Shown: positions 11,166 through 21,599, numbered from the stretch's first letter. The stretch is DNA of 64,000 nucleotides from Sipunculus nudus (GCA_026874595.1 CM049314.1:50823812-50887811); one strand, 5' to 3'. Notes: generated by a model not told the origin, from the sequence alone. Numbers and translations: made by a program.

Positions 11166-12392
11166 TTAACACCGCCAGGGGCCTCTTACACAGTGCCCAT
11201 ACACTAATTCAAAAGGGCTAAACCCTAAGCTTTCTTGCACTGCTTCTCGGGCCGCAAATATCAAAAAGGGTAAACCCTCATCCCACTGGTTCCCAGTGTC
11301 AAGACAATAAGCTCTAATCATGTTTTTGAGAGTTTGGTGAAATCGCTCTAGAGCACCTTGACTCTCAGGATGGTAGGCACTGGATTTGTAGTGTTTTATG
11401 CCTAGCTCTGCCATAACCTGGGCAAATATATTTGACATGAAATTTGAACCTTGTTCCGTTTGTATTGTTCTTGGTAAGCCAAAAGTAGTAAAAAATTTAA
11501 CCAGAGCTTCAACAATTTTCTTTGCAGATATAGTTCTAAGAGGAATAGCTTCTGGAAATCTAGTTGCAGTACACATGATTGTTAGAACATATTCATTGCC
11601 ATGTTTAGTTTTTCTTAGCGGTCCTACACAGTCAAGTATTATTGATTCAAACGCATCATGTGTTGTTGGTATGGGCGAGAGTGGCGCAGGACTAATTTGG
11701 TGGGTTGGTTTTATAATCATTTGACACACATGACAAGTTTTACAGTATCTCGCCACGTCTCGTTTTAACTTGGGCAAATAGAAGTGTTGGAGAATTTTGT
11801 GTTTGGTTTTCCTGACACCCAAATGTCCTGCCATAGGATGATCATGTGCAAGTTTTAAGATTTCTGGGCGATACTCGGGGGGAACTACAATTTGATAAAG
11901 AGTTTTCCATGTTTCGTCCGCTGGTATAGTGGGAGGTCTATATTTTCTGACTAGTACATCATTCTGAAAGGTGAAACAAGTTGGAACTTTATCTGCTTCC
12001 TCTTTAGTCAAGGCATTTTCTCTAAGGGAGGCAATATCAGGATCTTTCTTTTGCATTGCTATCAAATCATCAGTTTTCATGCTAACTTCTACATTCTTTA
12101 CTCTCCTATCCTTCTTTAACTGTTCATGCCCATTTTGATCAGGCGATTTCACGCCGTTTGTACTCCTTTGGAGATTTCTATTCAGGGTCTGATTGCCCTG
12201 TACTACATTTGTAGTCGAGTCCTTTGGACTGGGTGTGCCACTTGGGTCACATGCGGGCGATTTAACAATTACTCGCGTAACGGGCTTTAAGCCACTGACG
12301 TCATCGTTTGAATGCGCCATAAAGGTTTGCGAGGGGTCAAGTACAGAACTCTCTGGTTTCAGACTTGCCTTTTTACTCATCGCTCGAGTCAC
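11166..12392 (-). pseudogene. Integrase zinc finger and catalytic core
   Basis: The first part (CVVTRAM-like motif, then a charged spacer) is the region after protease. The HHCC finger is seen as LAHDHPMAGHLG with CKTCHVCQ (His-His-Cys-Cys). The rve core follows with ILDCVGPL (first Asp), QTEQGSNF (the second acidic position reads Glu where most integrases have Asp) and SAYHPESQGALERFHQ (Glu). The frame ends early at 11166 by a one-base loss in a C run. Its role would be insertion of the cDNA into host DNA. The Glu in place of Asp at the second position suggests a damaged active site. Confidence 0.92.
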
Positions 12393-13243
12393 TACACAGC
12401 CTGGAAATACGCCCGGAAACTCCTGCTGGAGCAGGTCTGTGTCCCTATCAGTGTCATTCTGGGATCAATTTTCACTCTGTCACCAGCTAAATCGTTGCCT
12501 AGGAGGAGCGAAACGCCCTCTACTGGCAACTTTGAACAAACTCCTACAGTTACAAATTCAGAGACTAAATCAGATTCTAGTTTCACTCTGTGTAATGGAA
12601 CTTCTAAAAATTCCGAATTAACGCCCTGGACTAGAACTGAACACCCCGCGTAACTCTCTTTAGAGAAGGGAAGAACAGATTTCAAAACGAGGCTTTGGGT
12701 TGCCCCGGTATCCCTTAAAATTTTAACACGGGCTTTTCTTGCATGGTTACCCTCTGACTGAACAAAGCCATCTGACACAAAGGGCTGAAAGCTCTCGTGG
12801 ACAGGGCTTTGTGTTTCACCTTTAGTCTCTAGTTTACTGGGCATTGTTACCGGTTTCATGCTCTGCGTAACAGTTAATGCATTAGGTTTAGGCTTACTTT
12901 GACCGTATCTTTTTCTATAACACTCAGATTCTGTATGCCCCTTGAACTCACAGAATGTACAATATTTGGGTCCCGTCCTAGATTGTCCCTCTTTATGTTG
13001 AGCAGGAGAGTCAGATTGACTTTTATACTGGGGTTTACCATGATCGGACTGTGGTTTACCGGAGCCGGAGTGACCCCGATAGTAGGGACTACCCTTTCTC
13101 CGACCCAGTTTTGGGCTTTTGCTACCCTCTTTTTTCTCACCATACCTCCTCCTGTGACTGGTATAACTGGGGCCGTGCGTCAAGGCAAATTCATCTGCCA
13201 GGACACCAGCCTCGTTTACATTTCTTACTTTATGTTCATCCAA
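12392..13243 (-). pseudogene. Gag nucleocapsid knuckle and aspartic protease
   Basis: Basic, Gly/Ser/Lys-rich segment, then a CCHC knuckle CTFCEFKGHTESEC (C-x2-C-x4-H-x4-C) that would bind RNA. After a linker comes the retropepsin motif LRDTGATQSLV with catalytic DTG and a downstream LLLGNDLAG motif. Overlaps the end of the upstream gag frame by 19 bases, and the overlap is at a T run near 13240, so the break looks mutational (or a sequence error), not programmed. A further shift near 12440 disconnects it from the CVVTRAM segment. Confidence 0.88.
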
Positions 13244-13824
13244 AATATTTTAATGTCACTACGGATATGCCTTTTGAACTCTTCTATCAACATTAGTTGT
13301 TTGAGTTTTTCAAAATCCTGACCAATTTTCATAGACTGACACCATCTATTAAATGCACTTTCTTTGTCTCTAGCATATTCAACATGAGTTTGATTTTCTC
13401 TTTTTGTGGCATTCCTAAATTTTAAGCGATACGCTTCGGGGACTAATTCATATCTACGGATTTCTGTTTCCGCTTGAGCTTCATATTTCAATTTAAGTTC
13501 TTTTTCACGGATTTCTGTTTCAACTTCATATTTCAATTTAAGTTCATACTTTCTCAATTCTAGTTCTATCGGGTCAATAGCTGTTGCCCCAAGAGGTTCC
13601 TTAATAGGTTTTTCCTCCAAATCAGATTCCTCTTTACTATCTACATCACCATATAATGATTTCTTAAGTACATTTCTTAAACCCTCTACAGTGTATACCT
13701 CCATGATGTCAATATTTAAATGTAGAGCAATAATTTCAAGTTCATTTTTCTTTAACGTATACAATAAGCTCCTATTTCCTCTTAATTGTGGTATAATTTC
13801 ATTTGGTTTAAATTCCGTACCCAT
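13225..13824 (-). CDS. Gag N-terminal part (SCAN-like region)
   Basis: 199 residues starting MGTEFKPNEI about 140 bp inside the 5' LTR. It has a helix-rich N terminus, a Glu/Lys-rich coiled-coil stretch with a duplicated ELKLKYE motif (about residues 90-125), and a region around RNATKRENQTHVEYARD that resembles the SCAN-like capsid segment of gypsy gag proteins. Expected role is particle assembly. The frame breaks at a T run near 13240 just before the knuckle segment. Confidence 0.8.
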   Translation of the reverse strand: MGTEFKPNEIIPQLRGNRSLLYTLKKNELEIIALHLNIDIMEVYTVEGLRNVLKKSLYGDVDSKEESDLEEKPIKEPLGATAIDPIELELRKYELKLKYEVETEIREKELKLKYEAQAETEIRRYELVPEAYRLKFRNATKRENQTHVEYARDKESAFNRWCQSMKIGQDFEKLKQLMLIEEFKRHIRSDIKIFWMNIK

Positions 13825-13961
13825 ATTTGCAAAGTATCAATATAACGTGTCTGAGAAATATACGAGTTCAATTGTAGTTAAATACTAGTTCAATAACTAG
13901 AAGTTATAGAGACCACTGTGAACTTTTACATCCAAATGTAGCCGTTATTACGAAATACAGG

Positions 13962-13979
13962 GTCTCGTCGCGGTCGCCA
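13962..13979 (-). other. Primer-binding site of the Gmr1-like element
   Basis: On the minus strand, three bases after the LTR end, TGGCGACCGCGACGAG would pair with a tRNA 3' end ...CGCGGTCGCCA. The complementary acceptor stem starting CGACCGCG suits a tRNA-Arg; the isotype is inference. Confidence 0.65.
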
Positions 13980-13982
13980 TTA

Positions 13983-14720
13983 TGTTACGGTCCCTTTTCA
14001 CACCAAACAACTCAGGCCGAACCGTAACACATATGCTCAGACACGTTCTCTTCAAATGAATACGTAACCAAAATATGGGTGCAAAAACAGTGCTCTATTA
14101 CTATATTACAATATTTACATTCGTACACAAATAATATAATTGTCAATACATAACGTAATTTATATCCAAGTCTCTGAAGAAAAACTGAGTCTCTAAATAA
14201 CGAACTGCAACGAAATACTTAACTGAATCCGGTATACGAGAAACTGAAGTCCATCATCAACAAATAGTTCGGGCACACACAAAACTTAAGTCCTGTATTA
14301 ATCCATGTGGCACCAGAAAATATAAAGTCTCTCCTCTTCCTAAATAATAAAGTTCATGGCGTGGTTCATGGCATTCCGTGGGCTTGGGGACCAAGAGCCC
14401 ACGGTCACGGTCCCCGGGGAAAACAGTAACATGGCGTAGCAAGATCAATAGTCCCGCCTCGTACTGCAGGCGAGTTCGTTTTATAGGCTTTCAACAATGG
14501 GTGGAAACCGCAGAAGTTTGTGGTTTTGCTTGAGAGAAACGATAGCGCCGTCAGAGCTGCAAAACCAGTACTGAATGGTCCCAGAATAGTGTTTATGTTT
14601 CTCAAAGCGCGTCGCGTCAGTAGTCACTGATAGCGGGGTGGATCCATAAGCGTGGAAACGGGGGTGGCCACACCACTTCGTGGCGCCATCCTCCGATGTC
14701 CGGGTGACGTCCATGCAACA
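13983..14720 (-). repeat. 5' LTR of the Gmr1-like element
   Basis: 738 bp, same length as the other LTR. It follows the gag side of the element. Flanking cctg at 14721-14724 matches 8306-8309. Confidence 0.93.
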
Positions 14721-14724
14721 CCTG

Positions 14725-15380
14725 TAGAATACTATATGTGAGACTCAAGAACCAGCAAGCATTAAAATTTGAGGACAACTGACAAAAAGACACATACTGA
14801 CAAGGTGGGACAAGAATGAGACCAGACGACTACACCAGATTATGGAGAAGACTAAGGGAAAGAAAATAAGCTATAGTTTATGTAATTGAGGCTTTGGGTT
14901 TCAGAGATATGGCCAATATAATGATATGTGTGTGTTGATAGTGTGCAGCGCCCCCTAGCAGCTATATCCGGTAAATGAAAAACAGGTTTCGAGATATTAC
15001 ATTAGGGCATAATATGCACCAGTTTCAAAAGGATTCTTCAAAAACTGTGGCCAGTAGAATGCTATATGTCAGACGCGAATTTGAGGACAAATGACTAACA
15101 GACAGACACACTGACAAAGTAACATAAGATTGTGACCAGTTGACTACACCAGGTTATGGAGAAGACTCAGAGGAAGAAAATAAGCTATAGTTTATGTCAT
15201 TGAGGCTTATAATTTTGGAGATATGGCTAAACCTGATAAGTTGGTAAGGTTTGCTTCCAGCGCTCTCTAGTGGCCGTATTAAAAAAATGAAAAAACAAGT
15301 TCGAGATACTAGTGTAAGACTTACGATATGTCAGTTTCAAAGAGATTCCTGTAACTCTGTGGCCTCCAAGCTAGATTATT
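14725..15380 (+). repeat. About 310-bp units of B1, right part
   Basis: Continuation of the array interrupted by the LTR element; the first bases tagaatactatatgtgaga join precisely to tgtggcctg at 8301-8309. Boxes at 14944-14961 (cagcgccccctagcagct) and 15258-15275 (more degenerate) continue the regular spacing once the LTR insertion is removed. Confidence 0.8.
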
Positions 15381-16467
15381 GAAATCTGTGGCGCCACCAC
15401 TTTTGTGTATGATTAAGAGCTATGTGAGATCTATACACATGCAAAATTTCAGGGGGATATGTCAAACCAGTCCTGAAATATAAGCCCGAATGTCTGCAGC
15501 GTATACATAAATGCAGGTGGCGCCAGGTGCCACAAAATCAAGAAAGCTATCCAAGATGTATAAACATGTAAACTTTTAGGCAGATAAGTCAAACCAGTAC
15601 TGAGATATGAGTAAATTTAGCCCACGGCAAACTAACATACGGACGCTGTGTAAAAATGGTGGCAGGTGGCGCCACCTGCCATAAAATCAAGAAAGCGGTC
15701 GGGGATGTATAAACCCGCAAAATTTCAGGTGGATAAGTCAAATCTGTTTTCAAACACAGAAAGCCTTTTTCAATTGGGTACGATGCTTTTTTAGAGCTGT
15801 ATTTACCCAATCTATTCTCATAAAAATTGCAGAACCCTAACATAGAATAATTCTTGTAAAGTTTAAACCAATCATTTTAACAGTTTCATCATAAATCAGT
15901 GTATAAGCTAGAAGAGTTTAAAATTACATTTTTGCTTGTAAAAAACACATCAATGTAGGTGGCGCCACCAATACCTCAAAATCAGGTATGACATATGTGA
16001 TAAACATTAGTGTAAAATTTGGTGATTATAGCTCTAGCCGTTTCTGAGATTTTAATTTTAGTGTGCTTTTTTGGACAGATGACTAAGTTCAACCTCGTGT
16101 AACTCGGCCAAAAATCTCCGAACTAGAACCATTCGAACAAACTTTAGAATGATTGTTCCAGGGATCATTTCTGTGAAATATTGGACAATTTGACTGGACA
16201 GTTGCAGAGAAGAAGATTTTTAAAGGTTTTTAAGCCTTTTCTCTATAAAATCTAAATTAATGCAGATACCCAATAATAAGCTCCAGGGCACCAAGTTTCA
16301 CATGTGACTAATTCTTATATGTAATTTGGAGCTGCTAGCCCCCTGTTCCGACCTACAGCCATGTACGGCGGACAGCGGACGGACGACACTGCGCCATCGC
16401 ATAACGATAGTCGAAGGTTGCTTTTTCGAAGCTAATTTGCCTGAAATTAATGCTTTAATTGAAAGGT

Positions 16468-16518
16468 CGCTGATCAGCGTTTGATACTGCAGACCGCTGA
16501 TCAGCGTGCTGATCAGCG
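16468..16518. repeat. Three CGCTGATCAGCG palindromes
   Basis: Perfect 12-bp palindromes at 16468-16479 and 16495-16506, and a third abutting copy (gtgctgatcagcga) at 16505-16518. Confidence 0.7.
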
Positions 16519-16544
16519 AATTATACCCTCCCGGTACCGGGTAG

Positions 16545-16650
16545 CTGCCTGCAACAAGAAGCCCTATAGTAGGTCCAGGGGTGGATCCTAAAAAAGGTCC
16601 CTAGGTCCTGAAAAGGGGGGGGGGGGGGTCCAGGCCGCAAAAAATAGTCT
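16545..16650. repeat. Possible hAT-like end with G tract
   Basis: ccaggggtggatcctaaaa at about 16579 followed by a 15-base G run (16614-16629). The form caggggyggatcc is common in hAT termini. A comparable reverse motif, ctggatccgcgcctg, is at 22499-22513 and related strings lie at 20925-20965, but I could not pair ends or find a target duplication. Confidence 0.3.
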
Positions 16651-16654
16651 GAAA

Positions 16655-16810
16655 CCCTTAAACAAGCCTTACAAGCCTAATGCAAACCTCTGCAATCGGA
16701 TATACACCAGGTATGATGCTTCAATGCTGGACCATTCCTTTTCAAGTACATGTGTAACATGTATATGAAAAATGGAAGTACTAAACATTTTAACAAGAAA
16801 CAAGTACACA
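16655..16810 (+). repeat. Head-B fragment of a tandem-core element
   Basis: aaacaagccttacaagcctaatgcaaacctc and the following about 140 bp match 7415-7556 (shared gctggaccatt and catgtgtaacatgtatatga). No core or tail follows, so this is a truncated copy or a head interrupted by the next repeat. Confidence 0.7.
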
Positions 16811-16847
16811 AACATCACTGCAGAATTTCTGGCATAGGTGCATACAA

Positions 16848-17405
16848 CACAAAAACAACGGACCCATGGGTCACGGCGCTCAGCTGTTATATATGATAAA
16901 AAATATGATTTAGGAATGAGGCACATGCTGGTTTTGTGTGGTAATAAATATAAGGTTTATTATGAGTTGTTGGTGTTTAGCTTATGTATGATTTTGATAG
17001 TATCTTTGGAGACAAGGAAGAGGATTGATTTCATTTATTTTATTAACAAATGGAGTGTTATTGTCACACAGATTTTGACTTGGCCATATAACTTATATGC
17101 AGCACATATAATAAAATAGTTTAACTATTTATTGAAATTTAATAACAAATATTGTGCCAATATAACTTTTATTTAAAAAAATAATATGTTTTTTTTTAAA
17201 TAAAATATAATGGAAATGATTATTAAAATAATATTATAGAATATATTCATGAATGCATTCATGAATACATTTTGAAAGTATCTGCACTGGTATTCAAATA
17301 CTTTTATTTTTACATGAATTCCCATTCTTATGCAATAAAATTTTTTAATGCAGTACATATTCATATTCATATTCAAATACATTTGCAAAGCATTCGCACC
17401 ATGTC
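16848..17405 (+). repeat. Dispersed repeat R2 with type-A head, left copy
   Basis: Starts aacaacggacccatgggtc then acggcgctcagctg, the type-A head. The following about 530 bp recur in inverted orientation at 33291-33815. The distal end is rich in short atattcatgaatgcattcat motifs. No protein. Confidence 0.8.
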
Positions 17406-17960
17406 TAGTATTTATTCAGTTTTAGCCAAACAATGATTTTGAGAATCCAGAATATACAATATTCACAAATTTAAATAATGATCATAAGTACCTGGTTTTA
17501 TGGCTTTTATTTATATTTAAAAAAATAAATGTAATATATTCACTTTTGACTACTTTCACATCAATCTACACACTAGACACAGTAGGAATCTAGATTAATA
17601 TTATCGATTGCATCTTTGTCTATCATTAATTTCCTTCATATGATCCCTAATGATTAGTAATGAATAATATGATTTATTTTTTTATCATTAAAATTGAACT
17701 GAAAAATACTATAGGTGACTGCATGGTGTTTTTGGAATAACACTGACATTAACATTCTATCCATCCATACAAGATTCTTACATCATCAGTAACTGCAAGT
17801 TAATTTTCTGTTACTCATCAACTAACAAATTCCTTTCTATTAATTCTTCTTTAATTTGTTATTAAAACCAATATAAATTTATTAATTTATTGTTAATGGT
17901 TATGTTGTTTTTCAAAACAACTATTAGATGAGTTGGGTTGGACACCTTGATCAACTGTGG
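17406..17960. other. AT-rich stretch without recognised features
   Basis: No repeat copy or gene-like signal was recognised. Confidence 0.5.
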
Positions 17961-17964
17961 CTGG

Positions 17965-18813
17965 GCATTAGCTGCCTGGCTTCCCCTGTTGATCAAGGGG
18001 ATACATTAAGGAACTTAGAGCTGAAGCTGGGGAGCTGAGCTCTAGCTGACTGCATAACACTAGCTTGATGTAAACAATATGTGACATGGTGCTTGAAAAC
18101 TTGAATAAAATCTACAGTTTTTGATCAACTGGTTTCAAATTTTTGGTGTTAACAGTTGAAATGCAAATTAAATCATGCTTTGAAAATTAAATCCACAGCA
18201 GTTACAGGAAAAAAACGTGCCATGGTCAAACTTGGGCAAAATTTAAGGTACCAATTTTATATTTTTGCATATATTTAAAAAAGCTTAACAGATTTTGATC
18301 TAATTTTTGGTGTACAATTAAATTTTGATTAATTAAAGTTGTATTACTGAGAAAAAGTCCCTACCTTTTACACTTTTGGTCTTAAGTGACCAAATATCTT
18401 TCCTGATTTTTTTCCAAAGTTCATTATGTTTGGGCCTATAACTTTTTTAAATTAAATAATACTGACTTAATTTCTGGCATGTACATAGAAACTATATAGA
18501 GGAATATTTGTTGTAAATATGAAGAAAACCAGATGAGTGGTTTTGATATATGGCAGTCCTGAAGTGTGAAAATAGACTTCTAATAAAAAATTGAGGTTTT
18601 TCCCTAATATCTCGAAGGAATAAAGTCTTATTGACCAAATTTTCGGCATGGTAGGAGATTTTAGGGACATCTAACTGTATGCCGAATTTCAGATTCGTAG
18701 GTCCAATGGTGTCGAAACGTGCCAGTCTTACGGACGGACAGACAGACAAACGGGCGGACGACGGACAATGGACCACGACTATAGCTCAGATGACTTATAG
18801 TCAGCTGAGCTAA
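17965..18813 (+). mobile_element. Hairpin-tailed element, family D, copy 1
   Basis: Segment from about 18060 (gatgtaaacaatatgtgaca) to the hairpin at 18783-18811 matches 25160-25920 and 56740-57425 in the same orientation and 28555-29005 reversed. It carries ttaaggtaccaattttat, a cggacggacagacagac microsatellite (18730-18770) and the same hairpin tail as element A1. The left end, near the self-complementary gatcaaggggata/gagctgagctc region, is uncertain. Confidence 0.65.
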
Positions 18814-18814
18814 T

Positions 18815-19200
18815 GATTGTAGCTGGCACCATCAGTCTTGTATACAACAAAGTTATCAAAGCTATGCCAAATTTCCGCTGATATGTCAAACCCCCTCCTG
18901 AGAAATAAGCAAGGACTTACACTGTGCAAAAATTATTGTAGGTGGCACCACCGGTCTTGTACACAATAAAGCTATCCGATATGTAAACATATGCCTAATT
19001 TCAGGCTGATATATCAAATTCCTCCGCAGAAATAAGCAGGCACCTACATTGTGCAAAAGTCATTGTAGGTGGCGACACCTGTCTTGTGAATGAGAAAGCC
19101 ATCAATGACCCATAGACAGGTCAAAATATCACGCTTATATACCAAACTTCCTTTGAGTTTCATGCACTGGGTTGACCAGGCTTAGATGAGAAAGACAGTT
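18815..19200 (+). repeat. About 116-bp tandem units, three copies
   Basis: The phrases tggcaccatcagtcttg, ggtggcaccaccggtcttg and ggtggcgacacctgtcttg begin at about 18831, 18945 and 19060, each followed by an aagctatc-like phrase. A degenerate GGTGGCGCCACC dyad again sits at the start of each unit. Confidence 0.7.
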
Positions 19201-19234
19201 GCCACGAGTGAACTGTGACAAATTGTTGGCTTAA

Positions 19235-19500
19235 CCCTTTACTGTTTACAAACCACTAAAGAGCACTCTAAATGGGCAACTAGAATGCCATGATATGTAT
19301 AGATTCTTTAAGGACAAAAATATTGCATATTATTTCTAAGTTTTAATGATTTTCAATAATCTTCCGCAAATCCTCTTAGTGGGAACTGTTGAAAATTTGA
19401 TAAAGCTACAAAAAAACCTTGCAAAGATATAGCTGTTAGTCTAAATATAAATAGTGTCAGAATTTGTCAGAAATCTAAAATAAATGTAAACAGTAAAGGG
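19235..19500. mobile_element. piggyBac-type MITE, 266 bp
   Basis: Perfect inverted ends CCCTTTACTGTTTAC (19235-19249) and GTAAACAGTAAAGGG (19486-19500), each flanked by TTAA (19231-19234 and 19501-19504). TTAA target duplication plus CCC...GGG ends is the piggyBac signature. No coding capacity. Confidence 0.85.
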
Positions 19501-19514
19501 TTAAGCTACTGCAG

Positions 19515-19790
19515 TGAATAAACTCTTGACCTGCACCTGGCTAGACTGAGTGAACCTTTGACCTGTACCTGGCTGCACTAAGTGAACTCTTGACCTGTTG
19601 CATAATCTGACACAGTTGGCAGTCTGCCAAAGCTATAAATAGACCCAGACTGACCTTTGGGGCCAAATCTGGTGCAGTGGGCCTAATCTGATACAGTTGC
19701 CAGTCTGCTAAAGCTATAAATAGATCCAGGCTGACCTTTTGCCTGTTGCCAAATCTGAAATAGTTGGCAGTCTGCCAAGTTATTTAACCT
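19515..19790 (+). repeat. Imperfect direct repeats of about 80 bp
   Basis: Three copies of a phrase like cagttggcagtctgccaaag followed by ctataaatag (about 19610, 19690, 19757), preceded by three shorter repeats of cttgacctg. Possibly part of the adjacent element's core. Confidence 0.6.
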
Positions 19791-19859
19791 GAAATCGAAA
19801 TGTCTTGTGGCTGATAAACAGGTGCCAGGCTAGATGTAACTGCTTCACACAGCTAACAT

Positions 19860-20905
19860 ATATGGTAAAATGACTCAATTCAATCTCCATAATTCAGCTA
19901 ATCATTCATGTGAAACCATTAAATACAATTATTATAAGAATTATTGTAGGGATTATTCTTATAAAATATTAAACAAATTAGCCTCAGTGGCGTCAGTCGA
20001 AAAACGTTTGGCAGGCTTATAACTCACATAGAAAAATACAGAAAAATAGCTAAGTTCAGCTTCCAGTAACTCAGCATAAATTCACTGAACCAAAATCATT
20101 TGAACAAACTTGAATTATCAACATCTAGTAATAATTAATGCGTGAGATTTAAGTATTTAGCCCAGTGGTTTTTGAGAAGATCCTTGTAGCCACTGAGCTA
20201 AAATGGGTTGTCATGGTATATGACTAAATTCAGCTTCCCATGAATTGACCTAAAGTCATTGAACTGAGACAATTTGAACAGACATCAGAAAGCACTAACC
20301 TGGGATCATTTCTGTGCGATATTAAACAATTTGGCCATATGGTTTCAGTGAAGAAGTTTTTTTGTGGCCCTCAGTATGATACTGGCACTGATGACCCCTG
20401 TACAATAAGGGCCGATGCAGGTGGCGCCACCAATACCTCAATTGCAGATATGACTCATGTGACCAATATTGACATAAAATTTGGTGATGATAGCTCCAGC
20501 CGTTTCTGAGATTGTAATTTTACTATACTTTTTTGGACAGATGACTAAGTTTAACTTCCTGTAACTCAGCCAAAAATCACCAAACTTAAACCATTCAAAC
20601 AAACTTGAGAGAGATTGTTCGAGAAATCATTTCTGTGAAATATTGGACAAATTGGCTGAACAGTTTCGGAGAAGAAGATTTTAAAATTTTTTTAGCTTTT
20701 GCCCTATAAAATCTAAGAAAATGCAGTTAGCCAAAAAATAAGCAAAATCCGATAGAGATTTTTAGATGATTAATTTTTTACATAAAATTTGGTGATTCTA
20801 ACTCCTGCCGTTTTCAAGATATTTTGGGTTAACGTACAGACGACGGCCAACGGACGACAGACAACGCCACACCATCGCATAAGCTCACAGGTTCGTTATA
20901 AAAGG
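19860..20905 (+). mobile_element. Tandem-core element B3 with type-B tail
   Basis: About four imperfect units each containing aactcagc/cattgaac/aatttgaacaga phrases (about 19870, 20053, 20223, 20540), a GGTGGCGCCACC dyad at 20420-20431, and a tail caacgccacaccatcgcataa at about 20865 that matches the B1 and B2 tails. The head was not found; the left limit is approximate. Confidence 0.55.
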
Positions 20906-21170
20906 TTGCGGCGACGGAAAAAAGGGGGATCCGGACCCCCTGGACCCTCCTCTGGATCCGGTACTGAGGTAGCACAAGACCCCTGTGTACTGACACAAGC
21001 AGGGGAAAATTATCACTCCGTTCAGAAGTTCCTACTTAAAAGATACCCAAATTCCTGGTCAATGACTGCGGCCTCGAACAAAAATAGATCCGAGTTCAGC
21101 GTGACATGGATATTATGCAATGTTATTGGACAAAAGGACAAATCTGCCAGAATAAAGCCTAAAACTCAAT
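20906..21170. other. Possible hAT-like fragment, otherwise unassigned
   Basis: gggggatccggaccccctgg (about 20926) and ctctggatccgg (about 20950) resemble subterminal parts of hAT elements. The rest carries no recognised feature. Confidence 0.3.
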
Positions 21171-21310
21171 AACGCGCGCGTCATGCGTCAAATCTGGAAA
21201 AAGTCGCTCCACTCTATTTATCAATGACTATGACTAACGCGCGCGTCACGTGTCAGCAATCGCTTCTGAAGCGATTTTTGACGCGTGACGCACGCGGATT
21301 CCTGATAATG
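21170..21310. repeat. CpG-rich patch
   Basis: Two copies of aacgcgcgcgtca (21171 and 21236) and an inverse tgacgcgtgacgcacgcgg near 21280. Comparable GC patches lie at 32300-32400 and 33115-33230, each followed by a gggattccc-like phrase in the first two cases, hinting at a repeat family. Confidence 0.45.
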
Positions 21311-21599
21311 ACAAAACTTTAAGGGGATTCCCTCCAAAGCACTCTCATTCTATTTTTAACAGCGGGTAAACGTTTGATACAATTCTTTAAACTGTTATTA
21401 TTGATGTATATCTGAATAGAAAACGAGCAACAAAGCAACACAAAGGTTTATATATAAATATCATTAAGAATAGTCACTGAGTTCTGTCTTATTTAGAACA
21501 TGTTTGGTCACAAACAGATACATTTGTAAACAATTAAACCAATGCTGATTATCAAGATTACTATTTTTACGAAGATAAAAAAAATTCAAAAGTTGCTAG

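Larger units (their letters stand above)
8310..14720 (-). mobile_element. Ty3/gypsy LTR retrotransposon with Gmr1-type order
   Basis: Two 738-bp LTRs (8310-9047 and 13983-14720) flank a 4.9-kb interior coding on the minus strand. Going 5' to 3' in its own orientation: LTR, primer-binding site (13962-13979), gag, zinc knuckle plus protease, integrase, reverse transcriptase, RNase H, polypurine tract (9048-9062), LTR. Integrase before reverse transcriptase is the copia-like arrangement, but the RT and RNase H are Ty3/gypsy in type. Such elements are known as Gmr1-like (first described from Atlantic cod). Target duplication is cctg (8306-8309 and 14721-14724). I count about 11 LTR mismatches by eye, so insertion is recent, yet the coding part has at least four frame shifts and one stop. 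Confidence 0.92.
7415..16430 (+). mobile_element. Tandem-core element B1, split by an LTR retrotransposon
   Basis: Head B at 7415-7450 reads acaaggcctacaggcc then taatgcgaacctg. The core has four about 310-bp units (7560-8305 and 14725-15380), then units with GGTGGCGCCACC dyads (15387, 15517 degenerate, 15664, 15957), then a conserved segment (15957-16330) shared with 20400-20780 and, reversed, 29220-29600. The tail at 16365-16430 has ggacggacgac and gcgccatcgcataa. The LTR element at 8310-14720 sits inside the core. Without it B1 is about 2.6 kb, close to the minus-strand relative B2 (29065-31458). Confidence 0.65.

Noticed and set aside
12193-13321. Plus-strand open frames inside the LTR element
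   Set aside because: They overlap gag, protease and integrase on the other strand and show no recognisable domain; they are shadows of the real frames.
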